Origin: Pelobates cultripes
Taxonomy: Eukaryota; Chordata; Amphibia; Anura; Pelobatidae
Length of the DNA: 64,000 bases
Direction: 5' to 3'
NCBI GenBank assembly: GCA_933207985.1
Contig: OW240913.1
Span: 266,437,201 to 266,501,200 of the forward strand
The notes under the pieces are model-generated. The model saw nothing but the letters and a program-made list of their open reading frames with translations, was not told the origin of the DNA and made no database searches. Below, piece after piece: positions 45,956-54,571 of the stretch. The position numbers were made by a program, and so were the translations under genes. Each line of letters begins with the position of its first letter. The first letter of the stretch is position 1.

Positions 45956-47031
45956 AGTGTCTCAAGTGTCCATTTTATTGAAAGTCCTAAAGTCTTTTTT
46001 CCCCCTACAATTGAATCTCACAGGCACTGTGTGTCAATTTAACTTTGTAACTTAGCAACTAGCTCACTGTAAGTAAATGGCCAACAAGGCTTTTCCGAAT
46101 ATTGCTAATAATTAAAGTCTCAAATTGGACCTTTTTACCTGTACCCTAGTATGTCTCAAGACAGAGTACACTGCTGAGTATGTTGCCCGCTGATTCTAAC
46201 ATTAGATGATAATATTAAAAATAATATTTCTATACTTCTTTTCATCTGCCCCCTTTTTTTTTTAAACTTTAATAAAGCTGCTGTAAAATATTGATTTGCT
46301 TTGTTTGTTGGGAGACACATAGTGAGTGATGTTTTTGTTATCCATGCGTTATACCATTCAATGGCCTTCTACTTTAGTATTTATTGCTTACGGTGCTGTG
46401 AGAAGATTACCGAGCAATAGGCAATGGTGGGTGCAGGATTTATTCTGAAGGTGGTTAATGGTAGATGTATCAAGTCATTAAGTGAGACTCGGGCTAAGCG
46501 TATAATACAGTCAAGTTGCGTAGATTACACAGCAGTAATTGCAGCACCATGCTGTCCGTTAAGTGTTCAGATCTTGGTGTTTGATATAGTGATATCAATC
46601 AGCAGGGCTGTAGTGTGTTGTAATGCTGGATTTCCCTCTTTCCTCTGTTGTAGCTCATACCAGTGTTATTCAGTGAACAGTGAAGCAGGGCAGCATTTAC
46701 ATCACGAGGGCCTGTAGGCACAGAATTTCCAAGTGCCCCCCCCCCAACTAATAAAAAAAAATACTCTGATCATTTAAACATGATCAAAAAAATGTATATA
46801 CACACACATAAAGTGTGTGTATATGCAGCAGCTTGTGTAAATGTCTGAGTGCATGTCTGTGTGTATGTATTTCTAAGGATGTGTGTCAGTTTGTGTATGA
46901 GTACATAGTGTGTGTGTGTGTGTGCAGTATGTGTGTGTTTGTGGGGGGGGTTACAGTGTGTTTATTATTGTGTGTGTAAATATGTGGGTAGTAGTAGTAT
47001 CTCCCCACTGCTAGGGATAACCCATAAAGAC
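45956..47031. other. Unassigned stretch, then TG-rich DNA
   Basis: 46424-46717 is open for 97 codons but encodes nothing recognisable and begins without support. 46730-46740 is a C-run. 46790-46965 is rich in GTGTGTATG words. Confidence 0.4.
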
Positions 47032-47056
47032 ATTAGGGGATACTATATGCATCAAA
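47032..47056 (+). mobile_element. Family B left-end stub
   Basis: TTAGGGGATACTATATGCATC followed by AAAACAACTTTTGC is the first ~35 bases of family B. It breaks off at the position where the internal TTAA of the other two copies is interrupted. Confidence 0.55.
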
Positions 47057-47117
47057 ACAACTTTTGCTTTTTGTTTTCTGTCTTGTCCCAGTCCTCTCCC
47101 TTCTCGCTGTGTCCAAT

Positions 47118-47612
47118 CTGAGGGGGCGTGGTCATGCACAGATCACGGTTTTCAGTCTGAGGGGGCGGGACCATGCACAAAACACTGTGCTCCATCTGAG
47201 GGGGCGGGGCCAAGCACAGATCACGGTTTTCCATTTGAGGGGGCTGGGCCATGCACAAAACACTATGCTCCATCTGAGGGGGCGGGGCCAAGCACAGATT
47301 ACTGTGTTCAGTCTGGGGGGCGGGGCCACGCACAAAACACTGTGTTCAATCTGAGGGGGCGGGGCCAAGCACAGATCACGGTTTTCAGTTTGAGGGGGCG
47401 GGACCATGCACAAAACACTATGCTCCATCTGAGGGGGCGGTGCCAAGCACAGATCACGGTTTTCAGTTTGAGGGGGCGGGACCATGCACAAAACACTATG
47501 CTCCATCTGAGGGGGCGGGGCCAAGCACAGATTACTGTGTTCAGTCTGGGTGGCGGGGCCATGCACAAAACACTGTGTTCAATCTGAGGGGGCGGGGCCA
47601 AGCACAGATCAG
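47118..47612. repeat. 39-bp minisatellite with 78-bp dimer order
   Basis: About 13 units beginning CTGAGGGGGCGGG. Two unit types alternate: one continues CCAAGCACAGATCACGG, the other CCATGCACAAAACACT. The higher-order repeat is therefore 78 bases. Because 39 is three times 13, several frames stay open on both strands and give 13-residue periodic peptides. These are not taken as genes. Confidence 0.9.
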
Positions 47613-47859
47613 GCTCCTCAGACGGAATTCAACGCGTCCTGCAGACATAGGACAGGAGGAAGGGAGGGGGATTTTGGCAGGCAGGACAGGCACCTACTCT
47701 GCCTAATGGCAAATCCAACCCTGCAGTAAAGTGTGATGAACTGACAATTTAACTAAAAACATTCTAGCCAAAAGAGCTGAATTAGAAGCCATATATTTTT
47801 TCCAACTCTGCTGTATTTACCTAAATTTAGAAATGCTCTTATTTTTAAATCATTTAGGG

Positions 47860-47984
47860 CAGGGATACAGATACAGATGCTTTGGACTACATCTCCCCTA
47901 ATGCCTAGTCTATATTATGGCGGTAAGAGCATTATGGGAAATGTAGTCCATAACATCTGGAGTACCGAAGGTTGCCAACCCATG
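47860..47984. mobile_element. Small hAT-type palindromic MITE
   Basis: The inner palindrome TGGACTACATCTCCCCTAATGC and GCATTATGGGAAATGTAGTCCA is the hallmark of a widespread vertebrate MITE. Outer ends are CAGGGATAC and, reversed, CATGGGTTGGCAACC. Flanking ATTTAGGG (47852-47859) and GTTTAGGG (47985-47992) agree at seven of eight positions, as for a hAT target duplication. 125 bases, non-coding. Confidence 0.85.
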
Positions 47985-48176
47985 GTTTAGGGAAGAAGAA
48001 GCTTCATTTATTCAGCAAATACAGATAAGATAATAAATAAGATAGATTTTACTATTAGATTCAGTACCACATATCAGTTTACCTGATTTAACTGGTGTAT
48101 ATGTGGCTTTTAATAGATTAAATATTATTTACTTAAGTTCGTATTTATAGGTTTGGTCATCATAACTGCTTAATGC

Positions 48177-48363
48177 TTAAAGGAACACTATAGTGTCAGG
48201 AATACAAACATGTATTCCTGACCCTATATTGCCTGTGGGGTTGTTTAGGTCCCCAGCCTCCATTAGATCAGTCTGAAAAGGTGCTTTTACTCACCTTTTT
48301 GCCACATCAGGGCTATAATGTCAGTAATATATTTGTATTTCTGACACTGTAGTGTTCCTTTAA
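48177..48363. mobile_element. Short TTAA-type MITE, D-like ends
   Basis: TTAAAGGAACACTATAGTGTC at the left and GACACTGTAGTGTTCCTTTAA at the right form near-perfect inverted ends of about 20 bases. The left hairpin TCAGGAATACAAACATGTATTCCTGA is perfect apart from the loop. 187 bases. A donor-like GGTGAGTAA lies on the minus strand at about 48289-48297. Confidence 0.85.
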
Positions 48364-48369
48364 TTTCAT

Positions 48370-48620
48370 TATTAATCGTTTAAGAGATCTCTCTCAACAT
48401 ATCTCAATATAGAATGCACATGTAATCATCAATTACATTTCTTAACTGTTCTGTGTTAAATTTATATGTGTGTTGTGTATTAATATTATTTTGTATTTTT
48501 ATTATTATATTGTACCCTATTATAACAATGCAATGTTTGTGGGCCCAAGACATACTTGAAAACGTGTGAAATGTCAATGTATCCTTCCTGGTAAAATATT
48601 TAATTAGTAATTAATTAATC
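48370..48620 (+). repeat. Retroposon 3' tail, possibly LINE-2/CR1 type, copy 2
   Basis: Collinear with 34630-34885: AGAGATCTCTCTCAACATA, AGAATGCACATGTAATCATC, TAACAATGCAATGTTTGTGG, AAGACATACTTGAAAACG, CTTCCTGGTAAAATATTTAA. Confidence 0.5.
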
Positions 48621-50059
48621 CTCCAAAGCTGTCCAATTTGGTTAGCCTAGGTCTTACAGCTTACCATTGCCAATCAACCGTGAATACATAATACAGGAGT
48701 GTATCTTTAAAATTATCTGAGTTCCTGGAGAGGGGCCTGGGAGAATCCTGCCAGTCTTGGGTACCTAGGAGAACTCCGAATCTTGTTAAACTGCTTGAAA
48801 ACAGTTTGACCAACAGACAGAGGATGACACTCAGACAGCCAGCTGTAGTGGTTATGGTGCTTAGAGAGCCACTTTGATACTTACTATGAGCTTTTGTACT
48901 AGCTTGTGCTTACTGTGTAATATATTTCATTGTTATTCTGCTCCAAGTGCAAATGTACCCATTTTCTAGTCTTTTTGTTTGTGCAGAGATTTTACAGAAA
49001 TTGGAAGGCGCTTCTACAGATTAGAATATTTTAGCTCATACACTAGCTGCTAACTGGTTTAGCAAATTTGCCTCCTCCATAGAAATGCCATTTTAATCAG
49101 GCTGTGAGTATGGCAGGCACGTTCCAGTACCAATCACAAATTGAATGAATATAATGAAAATTTATTTTATTTTATTTTGAGGATGTTCATGTGGTGTGAT
49201 CTATGTTGTCGCTTGGTTAGTCGTCCACACAGCAGCACAAGGTTAATCTGACTCATGTCCTCACACCGTGTCCTAACACGTAGATTATTCAGTTTATATA
49301 GCAATATGCAGGAACGTCAAAATAGGCTAAAAAGGAAAACGATTTTCTGTGGGTCATATTAACACTAGTCAAACTTGGCCTGTCGTAGGCTAGATAACAA
49401 TCCAATTCTTTATTAAAAAACGAAGTAGGTATGCTCTCACTAAAAGCCGGCTGAGTACAACATTTTTAATGGTCAATGTGTTTGACAACAGAGAACAGGT
49501 TTTGTCTTTGTTTTTGTCTTGGAAATAGATGTCAGTATTATTGTACGGGGGATTTTTATTAACCTGGTTGAATTGATACTGCTGTGATTTTTACCTGTAA
49601 CCTGAATGTCAAAATATTTCTTTAGTTGGTGCATCATTAAACTGACCTGCCTTTCCAGTTCTTGCATTTATTTTGAGCTCTTGCTAAGATCTGTGTCCTG
49701 TGGCTCTGCTTTCTGTGTGCATCTCTGTTGGGTCAAAATAAATGCATATTGTTCGTAAAGGTGTGAGAGCACAGTATGTAAACAGGCATGTGTCATTTGG
49801 ACAGATGGCATTGTAAATACTCTTCCCTGTCCATGGTACTGATAGGTAGACTGTTACGAGGGAAACATTTAGATGCCCAAGTCTTTCTAAATCAGAATGA
49901 AGTAGAAAATCACATATTCTCATTTTCACTCCTTGTCTTATTTGATAAGATATTATATGACTATTGTTTATGTTTATGTTTTTACCGTTTATGGCTTATT
50001 CATTCATGCATTCCCAAGGCATAATTTGTCATTTCTAACTTGTTAATGACCCATGATGA
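48621..50059. other. Unassigned stretch with a family G end
   Basis: AGCTGTAGTGGTTATGGTGCTTAGAGAG at 48841-48868 is a family G right end without its partner. The rest shows no repeat or gene. Confidence 0.4.
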
Positions 50060-50291
50060 TCTATGACTAGAGTTGAGCGAACCCGAACCAAAAAGTTCGG
50101 GTTCGTACCAAACATTACGTTTTTTGGACCCCAGACCCTAACACGGACATATCACTGTATGTTCGGGCTGGAGTTCGGTGTTCGGCAATTTAATGGCGTG
50201 TTTTAAGAGGCTGCAGGGCAGCCAATCAACAAGCGTTTGACTTGTTTGCCCTTTGAAGCCATCACAGGCATGCCTACTAATGGCATGGCTG

Positions 50292-50365
50292 TGATTGGCC
50301 AGTGCAGCATGTGACACAGGCTCTATATATAAGCTGGAGTCGCGTAGCGCCACACACACGAGCTC
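50292..50365 (+). promoter_or_regulatory. TATA/CCAAT promoter-like block of the composite
   Basis: GATTGGCC (inverted CCAAT box, 50292-50299) and CTATATATAAGC (TATA box, about 50322-50333) are spaced by about 30 bases. A start about 30 bases after the TATA box would fall just upstream of the tandem array. Transcription itself is inference. Confidence 0.4.
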
Positions 50366-50430
50366 TTATTAGTGTAGGGAGAGGATGCTGCAGCTGTTAG
50401 GGACAGATTAGGAAAGAATTCTGCAAACTA

Positions 50431-51245
50431 GTACATTAGTAGGGTGCACTTCATATCTGAGAGTCAAATAGAAGCGTCAAATACTGCGGTTACATCAGAG
50501 TTTTAAAACTTAAACATTTTTGGGTGCTAAAAAGTACATTAGTGGGGTGCACTTCATATCTGAGAGTCAAATCGAAGCGTCAAATACTGTGCTTACAGCG
50601 CAATTGCAAACATTCTTATTTTCTGGGTGCTAATCTGCTAAATAGTAAATTTGGGGTGTGCTCTTCATATCTGAGAGTCAAATAGAAGCGTCAAATAGTG
50701 TGCTTACAGCACAGTTTGAAACATTCTTATTTTCTGGGTGCTAATCTGCTAAATAGTACATTAGTGGGGTGCTTTTCATATCTTAGAGTCAAATAGAAGC
50801 GTCAAATACTGCGCTTACAGCGCAATTGTAAACATTCTTATTTTCTGGGTGCTAATCTGTTAAATAGTACATTAGTGGGGTGCACTTCATATCTAAGAGT
50901 CAAATAGAAGCGTCAAATATTGCGCTTACAGCGCAATTGCAAACATTCTTATTTTCTGGGTGCTAATCTGCTAAATAGTAAATTTGGGGCGTGCTCTTCA
51001 TATCTGAGAGTCAAATAGAAGCATCAAATAGTGCTGTGACATAGCAGTTTTAAACATTCAAATTTTTTGGCTGCTAAATAGTACATTTGGGGCCTGCGGT
51101 GCACTTCATATCTAAGAGTCAAATAGAACCGTCTAATACTGTAATTTCAGCGCAGTTTGACCAATTCAAATTTTTTTGGGTGCTAAATAGTACATTTGTA
51201 GCCTGCACTTCATATCTGACAGTCAAATAGAACCGTCAAATACCA
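50431..51245 (+). repeat. Eight tandem units of about 103-112 bp
   Basis: Units start at GTACATT or GTAAATT: 50431, 50534, 50646, 50756, 50867, 50978, 51081 and 51190. Each contains CTTCATATCTGAGAGTCAAA, then GAAGCGTCAAATACTG and usually GCTTACAGCGCAATTG. The units are diverged, most strongly at the right end. No unique spacers separate them, so this is a plain tandem array and not CRISPR-like. Confidence 0.9.
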
Positions 51246-51956
51246 ATATAACAATATTGTAATTCGGGGGCAATACCCTCACAAGTCAAACTGAGAGGTC
51301 AGTTTATAGGGAAAACTGTTGCCTGGATACAATTCTAAAACAATTCCCATATGTCCTTTGCAGACTTTACATGCTGGAAAAACACAGGTGCCAACTGCTG
51401 TGGCTTTCTGCAGTGTGCAGACCGGCAAGGAGGGCAGGGTTGAGGAGTGGGTGGAGGTTGATGTGGAGGATGATGAGGTCCTAGACCCCACATGGAATCA
51501 AGATCATGCGAGTGACATGTGCAGTTTGGAGGAAGAGGCGCTGGTCGCATAGAGGCACCAGCACAGCATAAGAAGGAGCAGGGTGCAAAAGCGGAGCGGC
51601 CATCCCCTAGCGCTCGTCGCCATGTATTATCTTTAGAATTCCCACAGTTATCCAAGTAACAGTTGAAGCGATAAAAAGAACCATAACAGAATTAACAAGC
51701 CTTTCGCAGTCCAGTGACCGGGACCCAGACACTATCTGGGCAGTGGTCGGACGACCGGGACCCAGTATGTCTGATGGTGAAGTTAGGAGTCACAGTGTGG
51801 AATGGATTAGCAGATTCTGGTGCAGGGTAACCGCACGCCCCCTGGTGTTGAGCACCAGCGTTTGTGCGGCCACATAGCAGGACCCTGATGCAGCTTCAGT
51901 AAAAAGATACCAGAAGCCATCACCAGACTAATCCGCAACTTGGAACAGGATGTGAC
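51246..51956 (+). other. Interior of the composite, possible remnant of transposase N-terminal region
   Basis: GTCCTTTGCAGACTTTACATGCTGG and an acidic stretch (GAGGAGTGGGTGGAGGTTGATG, 51440-51480; encodes EEWVEVDVEDDE) look like decayed coding DNA. The part 51660-51900, with GACCGGGACCCAG twice (51718 and 51754) and CGCACGCCCCCTGGTGTTG, differs in style and may be a further insertion. No family assigned. Confidence 0.35.
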
Positions 51957-52175
51957 ATTCACTGTAGCAGCTGTGCGCGCTTTCGGCGTTCTCATCCTGC
52001 TGCTGCTCGCCTGTCTGCGTTGCAGCGTAACTTTGGCCTTCCCGCTCACCGCCTCATATGCGACGTGCCCACAAGGAGGAACTCCACCTTGCACATGCTG
52101 GAGAGACTGTGTGAGCAGCAGCAGGCGATAGTGGAGTTTCAGCTGCAGCACGCACGGGTCAGTCGCTCTGCACCA
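51957..52175 (+). pseudogene. hAT transposase fragment, copy 1
   Basis: GCTGTGCGCGCTTTCGGCGT, CGTAACTTTGGCCTTCCCGC and TGGAGTTTCAGCTGCAGCAC repeat almost word for word at 53755-53890. There they belong to a hAT transposase frame. The reading reaches LERLCEQQQA-like and EFQLQHARVSRSA blocks, broken by insertions and deletions. It ends where the inverted retrotransposon begins. Confidence 0.6.
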
Positions 52176-52199
52176 GACTTGCCGTCCAATTGATCAGAG

Positions 52200-53215
52200 T
52201 TAAAGGATTTCAAGTGGACTCATTACAATTACAGGGCCTCTAAAGAGTCCTGTATTGTTATTTGTCGTCACTACCTTCCCGCTTTGGGAGTGGGTCATTT
52301 GCGCGCCCGCTGCCTTCCTTGCATGTGGTAGCCGTTTCTCAGGCTCCCTCTCCGGAATCAAACCCTGATTCCCGTTACCCGTGGTCACCATGGTAGGCGC
52401 AGTAAATGACATCGAAAGTTGATATGGATGACATACGAATGGGTCTTCGCCTTGTCGTTGGAGAGCCCATTGAAAAAGTGCTCTAGCATGACGAGCTGGG
52501 TGATCTCCTCCGGGAACTTGGCTTGATGGGAGTTGAGCCAGTTCTGGGTGGCCCTTGTGATGCGGCATGCCCACTCCCCTTCTCCCCTTTCCGGGTCTCC
52601 CTAAACTTTTGGCAGCATTGCTCGGGGGTGACCGCATACCGCGCCAGGAGGATTTGTGTAAGAAAGGAATAGTCTCTGATCTGCTCTTCTGGTACAGCCC
52701 AGTAAATATCCACTGCCTTCCCCACTAGTTTGCTGGCCAGGATGGTGACCCAGTCCCTGGAGTCCACGTCTTGGAGTAGGCACTGGCGCTCAAAGTCTTG
52801 TAAAAAGTAATCAATGCCTTCTTCTGCTTCCTTGAACTCTTTGAAGGCAATCTATGGTAGCTTGTGGGCCAGGGTGGTTGTGCTTCCCGGCGCCCTCTGC
52901 TCCCTTCTTCCTTCATCTGGGTTCATGGAGGTCGCGTCTGTCTATTGGCAAGGACATAGGCTTGCACCTCCAAAAGGGTCCTGCTGACAATCTCCTCTGA
53001 GGGTGGCTCTCGGTAATATGCCAGGCGCCGTTACACCTCCTTGAGCACTTCCTCCTCATCTCCGGCCCCTGGCTGGGGTTCGTTGCCTCACTGCATGCCT
53101 GGTTGTCCTTCATGAGTGCAGCAGTCAATTCGGCCTTGTTACGCCCACCAGGCGTTATTCCGCTGGTTCCACACAAGTCCTGCAGTGTAGGTCGCTTTAG
53201 AGCACTGTAGACCAA
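52200..53215 (-). pseudogene. LTR-retrotransposon gag remnant
   Basis: Read on the minus strand, the N-terminal block at about 53195-53100 (LKRPTLQDLCG, GGRNKAELTAAL) resembles the SAP-like start of gag in vertebrate Gypsy elements. Blocks at 52755-52610 (WVTILASKLVGKAVDIY, LLARYAVTPE) and about 52575-52460 (ITRATQNWL, LVMLEHFFNGLSND) fit the SCAN-like capsid part. The blocks lie in different frames with stops between them, so the gene is dead. Protease, reverse transcriptase and integrase are absent. It lies antisense within the hAT composite. Confidence 0.7.
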
Positions 53216-53390
53216 TGGTCTGTTGGCAGGGACATGGGATCCCGCCGCTTGCCACCAATTGAAGCGGGACCTGGGTAACCGATGGTTATCCTCTTTGATT
53301 AGAATAGGTCAGACTCATTTCCCCAGCACCGGATGGGACACAGTTCCAGGATACAACGTTTGACAATCTTTAATTGGGTACACAGCTTTG
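53216..53390 (-). mobile_element. LTR edge and primer-binding-like site of the same retroelement
   Basis: On the minus strand the sequence runs from AATTAAAG (about 53370) through CCGGTTACCCAGGTCCCGC-type bases to ATTGGTGGCAAGCGGCGGGA (about 53265-53246). TTGGTGGCA just before a gag frame is the usual place of a primer-binding site in frog Gypsy-like elements. Only the 3' part of the LTR is present. Confidence 0.5.
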
Positions 53391-53943
53391 CCTCCTGTTG
53401 CCTCCTCCTCCTACTCAGCTTCTTCCTCCTCCTCCTCCTCCTCCTCCTCCTCCTCTACCACCTCCTCATCCGGTCAGCGTAACACCTTCACCACCAACTT
53501 CAGCACAGCCAGGGGGAAACTACAGCAGGCGCAGGAGCTGTGGACGGGCATGAAACAACAGACCGATGAGTGGTTGTTGCCACTGAGCCTCAAGCCCGGC
53601 CTGGTGGTGTGCGATAATGGGCGAAATCCCGTAGCAGCTCTGGGCCTAGCCGGTTTGACACACATCCCTTGCCTGGTGCATGTGCTGAATTTGGTGATGC
53701 AGAAATTCCTGAAAAACTACCCAGATATATCAGAGCTGCTGCAGAAAGTGCGGGCCGTCTGTGCGCGCTTTTGGCGTTCTCACCCGCTGCAGCGTAACTT
53801 CGGCCTTCCCGCTCACCGCCTCATGAGACTGTGCGAGCAACAGCAGGCGATGGAGTTTCAGCTGCAGCACGCAAGGGTCAGTCGTTCTGCGGAACAGAGT
53901 TTTCTTTTTTTAAATGTCCCAATATTTTGGGGGCTACCCCAAT

Positions 53944-53945
<2 letters not shown>
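53388..53945 (+). pseudogene. hAT transposase fragment, copy 2
   Basis: An open frame of 185 codons. Residues 8-28 are a Ser run from a TCC microsatellite. From about residue 60 the product has hAT transposase catalytic-domain features: LVVCDNGRNPVAAL, then IPCLVHVLNLVMQKFL and LLQKVRAVCARFWRSHPLQRNF. These are the DN, CxxHxLNL and helical blocks of AC/hobo-type enzymes. The zinc-finger end, the last acidic residue and the C-terminal dimerisation region are missing. The frame ends in a TA microsatellite (53944-53981). Confidence 0.8.
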
Positions 53946-53984
<39 letters not shown>

Positions 53985-54571
53985 AGTGTTGGCTTCCTCC
54001 TCCTCCTTAACCGCTGCTTCCACCTACACCGCCACGGTCACCGCCTCCTCAACCTATGTGTCACTTAGTATAAACTATGTACACAATAGCAGAGGCTTGT
54101 GAAGGCCTTTTCTCCATGCATCAGGAGTTGAGCTCAGTTTGAACAATGAAAGGGAATACCCTGCACTCCAACCCTCTCTCAAATGGATACTTCTGTTGAT
54201 CCTCCTGACAGCCATGCTTTAGATTTTGATTGATGTTCTTCCAAAGCGAAAATCAAAGATTCCATCTAGTGCTATTTTATGGCTCAGCTGTATTTTTAAT
54301 TTTTATGTTATTTTAAGTGATTTCCCCATACACATTTGTTTGCAGGGCACTTGTCCTACTCTTACCCCCATTTTACTTCCTTTTGCAGCCCTCTAGCCCT
54401 TTCCAGCACTTTTTTAGAGAAATTTTTGTGGCCAAAAGTTCAGGTCCTCATTGACTTCAATGGGGTTCGAGTTTGGGGTCAAGTTCGATCACGAACCCAG
54501 ACATTTTTTTAAAGTTTGGCCGAACCCGCCGGACCCGAACATCCAGGTGTCCGCTCAAGTCTATCTATGAC

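Larger units (their letters stand above)
50068..54563 (+). mobile_element. 4.5-kb hAT-type composite element
   Basis: Flanked by a perfect 8-base duplication TCTATGAC (50060-50067 and 54564-54571). Ends are TAGAGTTGAGCGAAC and, reversed, TAGACTTGAGCGGAC, which fit the YARNG start of hAT ends. Subterminal GAACCCGAAC/GTTCGGGTTCG words occur at both sides. Inside, in order: a promoter-like block, a tandem array, a coding-like region, a piece of hAT transposase, an inverted LTR-retrotransposon piece, and a second hAT transposase piece. No intact transposase remains, so it moved with help from another copy. Confidence 0.85.

Noticed and set aside
46424..46717. 97-codon plus-strand frame
   Set aside because: Looks membrane-like only because of T-rich composition. 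No domain or splice context.
47064..47706. Long frames on both strands with 13-residue repeats
   Set aside because: They arise from the 39-base minisatellite, whose period is a multiple of three. No start context or unique sequence supports a gene.
50431..51245. CRISPR-like array
   Set aside because: Units of about 110 bases are contiguous and diverged, with no unique spacers, and lie in a hAT element of a vertebrate genome.
52483..52767. Active retrotransposon or host SCAN-domain gene
   Set aside because: The gag-like blocks lie in different frames with stops, and no polymerase region is present. It is a dead fragment within another element.
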